Positions 51,320 through 59,569 of a DNA stretch of 64,000 nt are shown here, piece by piece; position 1 is the stretch's first letter, and each line of letters opens with the position of its first letter. Both the position numbers and the translations under genes were made by a program. The stretch is from Sandaracinaceae bacterium. GTDB lineage: Bacteria; Myxococcota_A; Polyangia; Polyangiales; Sandaracinaceae. A model generated the notes under the pieces. It saw only the letters and a list, made by a program, of their open reading frames with translations. It had not been told where the DNA came from and did no database searches. The DNA is taken from NCBI GenBank assembly GCA_020633195.1, contig JACKEC010000019.1:62001-126000 (forward strand), written 5' to 3'.

Positions 51320-52431
51320 GCCACCCCGCGCCCAGGACGATCGTCTGCGCGGGGGGAGGCGGCGTCGGCAAGACGACGACGAGCGCGGCGATCGCGCTGG
51401 CGCTCGCGCGGCGCGGGCACCGGACCCTCGTCGTGACCGTGGATCCCGCGCGGCGGCTGGCCTCCGCGATGGGCGTCGAGGTCGGCGAGAACGTGATGGA
51501 GGCGCGCGTCGAGGGCGGCATCGAGGACAAGCTCTTCGCGCTCATGCCCGAGCCGCGGCGCTCCACCCGGACGTTCATCGACCTGCTCTTCGAGGACGAG
51601 CCCGAGGCGAAGGCCCGGATGCTCGAGAACCGCGTGTACCTCCTGCTCGCGGACGCCGCGGCGGGGATGCACGAGGTCGTGTCGCTGATGCTCGTGGCCA
51701 AGGCGATCGAGGAGCGGCGCTTCGACTACCTCGTCGTGGACACCGCGCCGTCGCGGCAGGGGCTCGACTTCGTGTCCTACCCCGGCCGCCTCGCCACGCT
51801 CTACGAGGGCCGCGCGGTGACCTGGCTCGGCAACCTCTCGGGCCGCCCCGACACGAGCGACGACGGCGAGGTCCGCGACGAGAGCGGCGGCCTCCTCGCG
51901 GCCGGGCGAAAGCGCATCGAGTCGTTGTTCGGGAAGCTCCTCAACCCGCGCACCCTGCGCGACCTCGCGGGGCTCTTCGCGGAGCTCGCGATCGTGAAGG
52001 ACCGCTTCGCGCGGCTGGCCCGGGTCTCGGAGCAGCTGCTCGTCGGGCCGACGACGCGCTACCTCCTCGTGGCCGCGCCGACCGGCTCCGCGGCGGCGGA
52101 CGCGCAGTTCCTGAGCCGGCGCCTCAAGCGGCTCGGGCAGCACCCGACCGCGCTGGTCCTGAACCGCGCCGACCCGTCGTTCCCCGCGTGGGTGGACGAG
52201 CTCCCGAGCGAGGGCATGCCGGCCGAGCTGACGGCGGCGCTCGAGGTCGTGCGCGGCGACTTCGCGACGCGCGTCCGCGCGGGCGATCATCTCGCGCTGT
52301 CCTTGAAGAGCGATCTGCCGAGGACCCCGGCGGTGCGGCTCCCGACGCTGGAGGCCCGCGACCCGAGCCGGATCGTCCGGACCCTCGCCGACCTGCTCGG
52401 CCCGCACCTCGGGCTGCTCGCGGGCGCCTGA
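51316..52431 (+). CDS. ArsA-like P-loop ATPase, second of pair
   Basis: 371 residues from GTG 51316. Walker A is GGGGVGKTTTSAA and switch II is LVVDTAPSRQGLDF, where the Pro-Thr-Gly-His of ArsA is replaced by Pro-Ser-Arg-Gln-Gly. VTVDPARRLASAMG is a second class motif. It is about 70 residues longer than the first copy, mostly in an insertion around residues 165-230. Role in ion export is not supported; a membrane-protein-targeting or gliding-related ATPase is equally possible. Cytoplasmic. Confidence 0.88.
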   Translation: MSHPAPRTIVCAGGGGVGKTTTSAAIALALARRGHRTLVVTVDPARRLASAMGVEVGENVMEARVEGGIEDKLFALMPEPRRSTRTFIDLLFEDEPEAKARMLENRVYLLLADAAAGMHEVVSLMLVAKAIEERRFDYLVVDTAPSRQGLDFVSYPGRLATLYEGRAVTWLGNLSGRPDTSDDGEVRDESGGLLAAGRKRIESLFGKLLNPRTLRDLAGLFAELAIVKDRFARLARVSEQLLVGPTTRYLLVAAPTGSAAADAQFLSRRLKRLGQHPTALVLNRADPSFPAWVDELPSEGMPAELTAALEVVRGDFATRVRAGDHLALSLKSDLPRTPAVRLPTLEARDPSRIVRTLADLLGPHLGLLAGA

Positions 52432-52464
52432 CCTTCTCCGCGACCTCGGGTACGATCGTCCGCG

Positions 52465-52830
52465 ATGGACTTCGCCCCGTGCCCCACTTGCGCGCGCCAC
52501 GTCGAGGTGCGCGAGGCCCGCTGCCCCTTCTGCGGGGGCGCCACGCCGGGGCTGCGCGCGCCGCGGCGCCCGATCGGGGGCGCGACCCGAGCCGCGATCG
52601 TCTACATGGGCGCGATGCTCGCGAGCGCGTGCGGGCCGCAGGGCACCGCCGAACAGGAGACCATCGCCCAGCCGTACGGGGCGCCGCCCGACCCGCCGCC
52701 GGACGAGACGATCGCGCAGCCGTACGGCGCGCCGCCGGATCCCGAGCCCGTGCCCGACGACGACGAGGACGGTGACGAGCCAGCCGGAGACTCGGTGACC
52801 CCCGACGAGCCCGCCGCGCCCAGCCCGTGA
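52465..52830 (+). CDS. Zinc-ribbon plus acidic repeat protein
   Basis: 121 residues. The N-terminus is a zinc ribbon (CPTCARHVEVREARCPFC), followed by a hydrophobic helix (AAIVYMGAMLASACG) that could be a membrane anchor, then two copies of ETIAQPYGAPPDP and an acidic/Pro tail. The motif QPYGAPP is a typical low-complexity linker in Polyangiales. The gene lies 33 bases after the ArsA pair and overlaps the S41 peptidase gene by GTGA. Function unknown. Confidence 0.7.
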   Translation: MDFAPCPTCARHVEVREARCPFCGGATPGLRAPRRPIGGATRAAIVYMGAMLASACGPQGTAEQETIAQPYGAPPDPPPDETIAQPYGAPPDPEPVPDDDEDGDEPAGDSVTPDEPAAPSP

Positions 52831-54260
52831 CACGGGCCGCGCTCCTCGTCGTCGTGGCGCTCGGCGCCGCCGGCTGCGGTCCGGCGGTCCCGCCCGCCAC
52901 CGCCTCGGCGTACGCCCGGCTCCGGGTCCCCGCCGCCGAGTGTCGGGCGCCCGGCCCCGCCACCGTCACGCCCGAGGCGATGCGCGCGGACTGGGCCGAG
53001 CTCGAGCACATCCTCCGCCGCGGCTACGCGGGCTTCACGGTGGTCGCGGACGAGGCCGCGTGGGCGCGCGCGTTCGAAGAGGGCCGCGCGGCGATCCCGA
53101 ACGAGCCGATCCCCGCGCTCGCGTTCCGCGACCTCCTCGTCGAGCGCATGCGGTTCGCCGACGACAACCACTTCGGCTTCTGGGTGCGCGGTGCCGACGG
53201 GCAGCGCCGCTGGCGATCGACGAGCGCGCACCACCTCGCGCACCTCTCGGAGGCGACCTTCGAAGCGCGCGACGGAGGCTGGGTCGACGCCGAGGGCCGC
53301 GCGCTGCTCACGTGCGGCGATCAGGTGCGCCCGACGTGGAGCGACGGCGCCCCGAGCGCGCGCCTCGTGGTCCTGTCCGTCGAGCCGACCGAGGCGATCG
53401 AGTGCCGCGCGCGCGGCCCCGAAGGGGAGGCGACGATCTCGTACGCGCTGCGTCCGGTCGCGCGGGATGTTGACCGGGGGCCGGCCTTCGAGCGCCGCGA
53501 GGGCGCGGCCCCGTGGCTGCGGCTGCGGACGCTCGGCATGGCGCGACGCGACGCGCTCGACCGCTTCGTGGCGAGCGCCGAGGCCGCGCGCGACGCGTCC
53601 GTCGTCGTCCTCGACGTCCGGGGCAACGGCGGCGGCAGCGATCGCTTCTTGCTGGCGTGGTTCGCCGCGCTGACCTCGCAGGACCTCTCGTACTTCGACA
53701 CGCTGCGGGTCTCGAGCGACGTGGAGCTGCAAGGCGCGTTGACCTTCTGGACCTGCGAGGCGGCGCTCGCCGGCGGGGACGCGGCGGGGGATGCCTGGAT
53801 GCGGGAGCGCATCGCGCAGGCGACGAGGGCGCTCGACACCGCGATGCGCGAGCGCGGCCCCTACGTCGATCGGATCGAGGGCACCTACACCGAGCCGGGT
53901 CAGGCGCCGGCGCCGTTCGCGGGCCGGCTCGTGCTGGTGACCGATCGGGCCTGCGGCTCGGCGTGCGAGACGTCGGTGCTCCTCGCGCGGCAGCTCCCGG
54001 GCACGATCGTCGTGGGCGAGAACACCGAGGGCACGATGAAGGTCGGCGAGCTGCGCTACTACCGCCTGCCGCGGACGGGGGTGTGGACCTCCGTCGGTCG
54101 CCGGGCGCATCGCGACCCAGCGACCGGCGGGTTCCCGGAGGGGATCGGGTACGCGCCGGACGTGTGGCTCGACGGCGCGCGCGTGGAGGCCGACGTCGAG
54201 GCGATCGTGAGCTGCCTGGGCGATCCGAGCTGCGCGTCGGGCCTGCCTCACTCGAGGTAG
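52827..54260 (+). CDS. S41-family peptidase lipoprotein
   Basis: 477 residues from GTG 52827. A lipobox (ALGAAGCGP) is near residue 17. The S41 core is recognisable: VVVLDVRGNGGGSDRF (strand and loop before the active site) and VLVTDRACGSACETS, where the Ser of the SA-C-E motif would be the nucleophile. No PDZ domain is evident, as in some short S41 enzymes. The Lys general base cannot be assigned with certainty. It likely cleaves envelope proteins. Its 3' end overlaps the convergent methyltransferase gene by 13 bases. Confidence 0.85.
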   Translation: MTRAALLVVVALGAAGCGPAVPPATASAYARLRVPAAECRAPGPATVTPEAMRADWAELEHILRRGYAGFTVVADEAAWARAFEEGRAAIPNEPIPALAFRDLLVERMRFADDNHFGFWVRGADGQRRWRSTSAHHLAHLSEATFEARDGGWVDAEGRALLTCGDQVRPTWSDGAPSARLVVLSVEPTEAIECRARGPEGEATISYALRPVARDVDRGPAFERREGAAPWLRLRTLGMARRDALDRFVASAEAARDASVVVLDVRGNGGGSDRFLLAWFAALTSQDLSYFDTLRVSSDVELQGALTFWTCEAALAGGDAAGDAWMRERIAQATRALDTAMRERGPYVDRIEGTYTEPGQAPAPFAGRLVLVTDRACGSACETSVLLARQLPGTIVVGENTEGTMKVGELRYYRLPRTGVWTSVGRRAHRDPATGGFPEGIGYAPDVWLDGARVEADVEAIVSCLGDPSCASGLPHSR

Positions 54261-55066
54261 GACGCGAGCCGGCGCCGCATCACCGCGATCGCCTCGGGGC
54301 TCTCGTCGATGAGCACGAAGCCGCGATCGTGCTTCGCGGCCGCCTCGCCGGTGGTCCCCGAGCCGGCGAAGAAGTCCAGCACGACGTCGCCTGGGTCGGT
54401 GTGCACCGTCACGATCCGCTCCAGCACGCCGAGCGGCTTCTGCGTCGGGTAGCCCGTCTTCTCCTTGCCGTTGGTCGGCACGATCGTGTGCCACCAGACG
54501 TCCGTCGGGGTCTTCCCGCGCGCGGCCTTGTCGGCCGACACGAGCCCGGGCGCCATGTAGGGGATGCGCGGCAGCGCCTCGTGGTGGAACACGTACGCGC
54601 TCGGGTCGCGCGCGTACCAGAGCAACGTGTCGTGCTTGGCGGGCCACCGCCGCTTGCTCCGCCCGCCGAAGTCGTAGGCCCAGATGATCTCGTTGATGAA
54701 CGAGGCCCGGCCGAGCATCCGGTCGAGCGCGACCTTCACGTAGTGCACCTCGCGCCAGTCGAGGTGGACGAAGATCGAGCCGTCGTCGGTCAGGCAGTGG
54801 AGCGACGCGCGGACGCGCTCCATGAGCCAGGCGACGTAGTCGTCGAAGTCGTCCTCGTACGCCGCGGACGCGACGCGCTCGACCGCGTAGCGCGCCCCGC
54901 CGAAGCCCGCGCGCTCGCCGTCGGCGTCGCGCTTCACGCGCATGCGATCGCGCCGCTGCGTCTTGCCCGTGTTGAACGGGGGGTCGACGTAGATGAGCCG
55001 CGCGAAGCCGTCGTCGAGCTTCGCGAGCTGCTCGAGGTTGTCGCCCTCGAGGATGGCTCGGATCAC
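54248..55066 (-). CDS. Beta-class DNA methyltransferase (N6-A or N4-C), orphan
   Basis: 272 residues from GTG 55066. Motif IV is YVDPPFNTG near residue 28, and motif I FFAGSGTTGEAA lies near residue 230, so the order is that of beta-class amino-methyltransferases, similar to type III Mod-like enzymes. The middle holds LDWREVHYVKVALDRMLG and NEIIWAYDFGG. No restriction endonuclease is adjacent. The start overlaps the stop of the sensor kinase gene (GTGA), an unusual pairing. It may be a regulatory or housekeeping methylase. Its 3' end overlaps the convergent S41 gene by 13 bases. Confidence 0.92.
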   Translation of the reverse strand: MIRAILEGDNLEQLAKLDDGFARLIYVDPPFNTGKTQRRDRMRVKRDADGERAGFGGARYAVERVASAAYEDDFDDYVAWLMERVRASLHCLTDDGSIFVHLDWREVHYVKVALDRMLGRASFINEIIWAYDFGGRSKRRWPAKHDTLLWYARDPSAYVFHHEALPRIPYMAPGLVSADKAARGKTPTDVWWHTIVPTNGKEKTGYPTQKPLGVLERIVTVHTDPGDVVLDFFAGSGTTGEAAAKHDRGFVLIDESPEAIAVMRRRLASYLE

Positions 55067-56832
55067 GAGCGCGTCCGGTCGATCAGGGGCAGCGCCGTGT
55101 CGGTGGCGGTCGTGGAGGCCTCCATCGGGGGGCCCCCCTTGGTGAGCACGATGTCGAACACCGCGCCGCCGCCGTCCGCGTCGTGCACGTCGATGCTCCC
55201 GCCGTGATCCGACACGATGCGGTGCACGATCGCGAGCCCGAGCCCCGTCCCGCCCGACTTGGTCGTGAAGTAGGGCTCGAAGATCCGCGCCTTGTCCTCG
55301 TCGGTGATGCCGGTGCCGTTGTCGATGATCTCGATCCGGACGCCGCGCTCGTCGGGCGACAGCACGACGTCCACGCGCCCGCCGTGATCGCCGTGACGCG
55401 CCTGCGCCGCGTCGGCGCCGTTCTGCACGAGGTTCACGAGCACCTGCGTGAGCTGCTCGCGGTCCGCGCGCACCTTGCCGAGCTCCCCCTCCACCTCGAG
55501 CCGGACGTCGACGGTGCCACCGGAGTGCAGCCCGACGGTGTGCTGCACGACGTCCTCCACGTCGAGCACGGTCGGATCGGGGCGCGGCATCCGCGCGAAG
55601 CGGCTGAACTCGGTGACGATGCGCTTGAGCCGCTCGACCTCCTCGAGGATCGTCATCGTCGACTCCTCGAAGATCTCGTCGAAGTCGGGGTGCTGGCGCG
55701 AGTGCACCTTCCGCATGGTCTCGATCGAGGTCTGGATCGGCATCAGCGGGTTCTTGATCTCGTGCGCGATGCGGCGCGCGATGTCGCGCCACGCCGCGAT
55801 GCGCTCCGCGCGGATCAAGCGGCTCTGCGCTTGCTGGAGCTCGCCCGTCATGTGGTTGAAGGCGCTCAGCGCCTTGCCCACCTCACCCCCCGTGCTGACG
55901 GTGATCATCGTGTTCATGTCGCCCGACGCGACGCGCGCGGCGGCGCCCTCGAGCTCGCCGAGCGGCCGGGTGATGCTCATCGCGAGGAGCAGCCCGAGGA
56001 ACACGCCGCCGAGGAGCGCGCCCGCGAGGATGTAGAGCGTCTGCTGCCGGATCCGCTCGAGCCGCTCGTTGAGGCGGGTGTCGTCGACGACCGCGACGAG
56101 GTGCGCGGCGGGGTGCCCCTCGAGGTCCTCGAAGACGTGCACGTCGCGGCGCCGGCCGAGGTTGGGCAGGTCGGCCGGCAGCGCGCCGTCCGGGCCCGTC
56201 AGCACCAGCCGCACCGGCGGGACGTCGGCGGCGAGGGACTCCACGAAGCCGTCCCCGAGGACCTGCCCGCCGACGGCGATCACCCGCGCGTCGCCGCGCT
56301 CGGCCACGCAGCCGGTCAGCAGCGAGCGGACCTCGTGCGTCTCGCCCTCCTCGCGGACCCGCAGGTCGCGCACGAACCAGCGCTCGCCCGCGTCCTCGAC
56401 CGCCCGCGCGAGCTGCGCCTCGGTGGCGTCCGCGTGGCCGGGGAAGTGCCCCGCCGCGAAGACCCGGCCGTACCGGCTGCCGCGCCGCCCGTCGAGGAGC
56501 ATCAGCCCCGCGAGGCCCATCGAGCGCATCAGGCTCGGGAGCCGCTCGACGAGCTCGCCCTGCTCGATCGGCCCGAACCGCGAGCCCTCGAGGTCGTCGA
56601 GGAGGCGCTCGACGAGGAACTCGCCGTCGCAGAGCCGCGCCACCGCGCGGCGCTCTCGCTCGCGCCGCTCCTGGACCCGGCGCTCGGCGGACTCGGCGAT
56701 CCCCCCGAGGCGCTGCTCGTGCTCGGCGCGCGCGTCCTCGAGGGTGTTGTCGCGCAGCAGGAGCCCGAGCGCGCCCGCCGGGAGCATCGCGACGAGGACC
56801 GCGACGAGGGTGATCCGCCAGCGCAGGCTCAC
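55063..56832 (-). CDS. NtrB/NtrY-like sensor histidine kinase with HAMP
   Basis: 589 residues from GTG 56832. An N-terminal membrane helix (residues 7-25), a periplasmic domain of about 230 residues and a second helix (ILAGALLGGVFLGLLLAM) precede a HAMP (ITRPLGELEGAAARVASGDM). The kinase core starts IARRIAHEIKNPLMPI (His of H-box) and has NLVQNGADAA, IEIIDNGTGITD, GGTGLGLAI, typical of NtrB/NtrY. No response regulator is coupled. It overlaps both the upstream solute-binding protein gene and the downstream methyltransferase gene by GTGA. Confidence 0.93.
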   Translation of the reverse strand: MSLRWRITLVAVLVAMLPAGALGLLLRDNTLEDARAEHEQRLGGIAESAERRVQERRERERRAVARLCDGEFLVERLLDDLEGSRFGPIEQGELVERLPSLMRSMGLAGLMLLDGRRGSRYGRVFAAGHFPGHADATEAQLARAVEDAGERWFVRDLRVREEGETHEVRSLLTGCVAERGDARVIAVGGQVLGDGFVESLAADVPPVRLVLTGPDGALPADLPNLGRRRDVHVFEDLEGHPAAHLVAVVDDTRLNERLERIRQQTLYILAGALLGGVFLGLLLAMSITRPLGELEGAAARVASGDMNTMITVSTGGEVGKALSAFNHMTGELQQAQSRLIRAERIAAWRDIARRIAHEIKNPLMPIQTSIETMRKVHSRQHPDFDEIFEESTMTILEEVERLKRIVTEFSRFARMPRPDPTVLDVEDVVQHTVGLHSGGTVDVRLEVEGELGKVRADREQLTQVLVNLVQNGADAAQARHGDHGGRVDVVLSPDERGVRIEIIDNGTGITDEDKARIFEPYFTTKSGGTGLGLAIVHRIVSDHGGSIDVHDADGGGAVFDIVLTKGGPPMEASTTATDTALPLIDRTRS

Positions 56833-58232
56833 CGGAAGGGCTCCTCGGTGCGGGCGAAGGCGAGCTCCGCGAGGGACAGGCGCCCGAGCACGTCGATGCT
56901 GAGGCGGCGCAGGTCGGCGCGGTGGTGCAAGACGATGTGCTCGTGTCCGAGGACCATCGCGTCGAGCGCCTCGGCGGTCTGGTTGGCGACCTCCGGCTCG
57001 CCGAGGGTCGGCACGAGCGCGCGCGCCTGATCGGTCTGCCCCGCCGCGGCGAGCGCCGCGCCGGCCATGGGCCCGCGCCCCGGCAGCGGCGGGCGGACCC
57101 TGGCGATCCGCAAGTCCCATTGCGATCGCGCGATGGCTCGCTCGTAGCGCTCGGCGCTCAGGCGCTCGACCGTGAGGACGATCCCGCGCTCGTCGAGCAT
57201 GCCCGCGATCGCCTCGGCCGCGCGCAGCTCGCGCGGGCGGTCCTCTCGGACCGGCATGGTCAGGCGGGTCCCCGCGCGCGGCGCCGCGGTCGGGAGCCGA
57301 GGCGCGGGCAGGCCGGCGTTGAGCGTCCGCCGGGGGACGAGCCCGACCCGGGCGAGGCGGTTGCGATCGATCGAGGCCACCACGCCGCCCCACGTCTCGT
57401 CGTCGTGGAGCACCCGCGCGCGGTTGGGGACGAGGATCCAGGGCGTCCCCACGGTCGCCTCGGTGGTGCGCGCGGGCCGCGAGGGCTCGCGGCCGTAGAG
57501 GCTCCGGCCCTGCCACGAGCCGTCGAGCCGCCCGAGCTCGTAGGCCCGGATCTCGTCGTCGCGCGGTCGCGCCGCGGTGAACACGACCCTGTCGATCCAG
57601 GGCGCGCCCTCGGGCGCGTGGCGAAAGATCGAGAGCTCCGCGCCGCCGTGCCCGTCGAGGCGCGCCGAGAACGGGCCCGTGCCGAGCGGTCGCCGCCGCA
57701 GGTCGCCGCCGCCGACGATCGCGAGCGGGGTGGCGGCGAGGATCAGGTCCACGCGCACGCCGCGCCGCGCGAGCTCGAGCTCGATGGTGTGCGCGTCGAC
57801 CTCGCGGATCGCGGGGCGGCCGCTCTCGCTCGCAAACGCGCCGAGCAGCCACGAGGCTTGCGCGCTCGAGGTGGTTCGCAGGAGCGAGCGCACGACGTGA
57901 CGCGCCTGGAGGTCGCGCCCCCCGCCGTGCAGGCGCGCGCCGGGGCGGAGCGTCACCCGCGCGGTGGTCCCCTCGACGGTCGGGGGCCCGGCCGCGAGCA
58001 CGGCCTCGACCGTCCCGTCGGGGCGCACCTCGTAGAGGTTGTCGAACACGGCGTCGGCGAGGGTCGCCTCGAAGCTCGTCTCCACCCGGGCCGGGTCGAG
58101 CGGGCCGAGCGGCTCGGGCGCGGGCAGCGTCAGCACGCCGCCGTGGCGGGGGGGCAGGGCCCCGCGCGCCGGTGAGATCAGGACGCTGAGCGCGAGGGCC
58201 AGGACCGCGGCGCCCTTCAGCGCACGATCCAC
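56829..58232 (-). CDS. Family 5 extracellular solute-binding-like protein
   Basis: 467 residues from GTG 58232. A signal peptide (AAVLALALSVLISPARG) leads to a domain with HGGVLTLPAPEPLGPLDPAR, ADAVFDNLYEVRPDGTVEAVLA, RPLGTGPFSARLDG and later ELRAAEAIAGMLDERGIVL, matching SBP_bac_5 proteins of peptide ABC importers. No lipobox and no permease or ATPase genes are near, so it may serve as the ligand sensor for the coupled histidine kinase (inference). It overlaps the VCBS gene end by 16 bases. Confidence 0.85.
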   Translation of the reverse strand: MDRALKGAAVLALALSVLISPARGALPPRHGGVLTLPAPEPLGPLDPARVETSFEATLADAVFDNLYEVRPDGTVEAVLAAGPPTVEGTTARVTLRPGARLHGGGRDLQARHVVRSLLRTTSSAQASWLLGAFASESGRPAIREVDAHTIELELARRGVRVDLILAATPLAIVGGGDLRRRPLGTGPFSARLDGHGGAELSIFRHAPEGAPWIDRVVFTAARPRDDEIRAYELGRLDGSWQGRSLYGREPSRPARTTEATVGTPWILVPNRARVLHDDETWGGVVASIDRNRLARVGLVPRRTLNAGLPAPRLPTAAPRAGTRLTMPVREDRPRELRAAEAIAGMLDERGIVLTVERLSAERYERAIARSQWDLRIARVRPPLPGRGPMAGAALAAAGQTDQARALVPTLGEPEVANQTAEALDAMVLGHEHIVLHHRADLRRLSIDVLGRLSLAELAFARTEEPFR

Positions 58233-59569
58233 AACGCGGCCCTCCCTCGCCCCGACGCGGGCTCCTCGATGGCGAGCAGCTCGGGGGCGCCGTCTCCGTC
58301 CGCGTCTCCCGCGGCGGCGACCCACACCGACCCGGGGACGGGCTCCGAGCGCCACATCACGCGGAGCGCGCCCCGCGGCAGCGCCCGGATGAGGGAGAGC
58401 TGATCCCCGTCGCCCGCCAGCGCCGCGTGGCTGACGAGGAGCTCCGCGGTCCCGTCGAGGTCGAGGTCGCTCATGGCCAGAGCCGTACCGTATCCGACCG
58501 CCGCCGCGGCGCGCTCCTCGATCTCGGGCTCCGCGCCCGTGCGCACTCTCAGGGAGAGCCGGCCCGACGGCATCACGATCGCCTCGTACGAGGTCGGCAC
58601 CCCGTCCCGCGCCTCGTAGCGCGCGAAGACGTAGTTGTAGAAGTGGGCGGGCGCCTCCGCGGTGGGCCCGATGGCGTGGGTGAGCTCCTGATCGAAGAAG
58701 TCCCGGCCCACCACGAGGCGCGCGCAGCCCCCCATCATCGGGAAGCGGTCCGCCTCGCACGGGCCATCGGCGACGGCGACGCTCGGGACCCCGCCGACGA
58801 GGCGCACGACGAGGCCGACGTCGTACTCGCTGATCCGCAGGACCACGCGGTCGCCCATCGCGACGGCGCTCCCGACGGTGCGGCGCGGCGGGGAGGGCGC
58901 GCGGGGGACGGTCGTCGGGATCGGCGCTCGCCCGACGATGGCGACGCGACGCCCCGCGAGCCGCAACACGTGCACCTCGCCCGGCCGCGCCGCGACGATC
59001 TCCGGGCGACCGTCCCTGTCGAGGTCGGCGATCGCGAGCGCGACGTAGTCGTTGCCGGGCAGGCGCACCGATCGCGGGCTGATCGCGTCGTCGGCGAGGA
59101 GCGCGGGGAAGCCCACGAACCGACGGATGGACGGATCGAGCGGCGCCCGGCGCGTGAACGTCGCGAGCCGCGTCGCGTCGTCGGTGCGCCAGGTCGCGCC
59201 CTCGATCACGAGCGCGCCACCGTCGCGGCGGATCGTGACGTCGAGCAGCGCGGCGTAGCCGAGGTCGTGCGCGAGCCGCGGGGGGTCCACGCCGTCGCGG
59301 CCGAAGCTCGCGAGGTGCACCGCGGCGAAGCGCGGGTCGGCGCGGAGCGCGACGAGGGTCGGCTCGAGGAGCGCGGGGACGAGGCCGCCCGGATCGGGCG
59401 CGTCGTCGGGGAGCTCGACGGCGACCCGCACCGCGAACGCGCCGGCCTCGAGCCCCGGGCAGCTCCCGACGGCGGCCTCGGCGAGGGCGGCGCCCGCGCT
59501 CTCGACGCCGGTCTGCGCGAGCGCGGTGGCGGGCAGCAGGGAGAGCAGCGCCGCGAGCGCCGTCCTCAC
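58217..59569 (-). CDS. Secreted VCBS/FG-GAP-like protein
   Basis: 450 residues from GTG 59569. Signal peptide TALAALLSLLPATALAQ. The chain is beta-rich, with Asp loops ALAIADLDRDGRPEIVAARP, AMSDLDLDGTAELLVSH and AAAGDADGDGAPELLAIEE, three VCBS-type units. A CPGLEAGAFAVRV segment lies near the start. Its role in the envelope is unknown. It is coupled by GTGA to PBP1A upstream and overlaps the solute-binding gene downstream. Confidence 0.78.
   Translation of the reverse strand: MRTALAALLSLLPATALAQTGVESAGAALAEAAVGSCPGLEAGAFAVRVAVELPDDAPDPGGLVPALLEPTLVALRADPRFAAVHLASFGRDGVDPPRLAHDLGYAALLDVTIRRDGGALVIEGATWRTDDATRLATFTRRAPLDPSIRRFVGFPALLADDAISPRSVRLPGNDYVALAIADLDRDGRPEIVAARPGEVHVLRLAGRRVAIVGRAPIPTTVPRAPSPPRRTVGSAVAMGDRVVLRISEYDVGLVVRLVGGVPSVAVADGPCEADRFPMMGGCARLVVGRDFFDQELTHAIGPTAEAPAHFYNYVFARYEARDGVPTSYEAIVMPSGRLSLRVRTGAEPEIEERAAAAVGYGTALAMSDLDLDGTAELLVSHAALAGDGDQLSLIRALPRGALRVMWRSEPVPGSVWVAAAGDADGDGAPELLAIEEPASGRGRAALWIVR

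Noticed and set aside
54248..55066. Restriction-modification system
   Set aside because: The methyltransferase has no restriction endonuclease or specificity gene next to it; the neighbours are a kinase and a peptidase.
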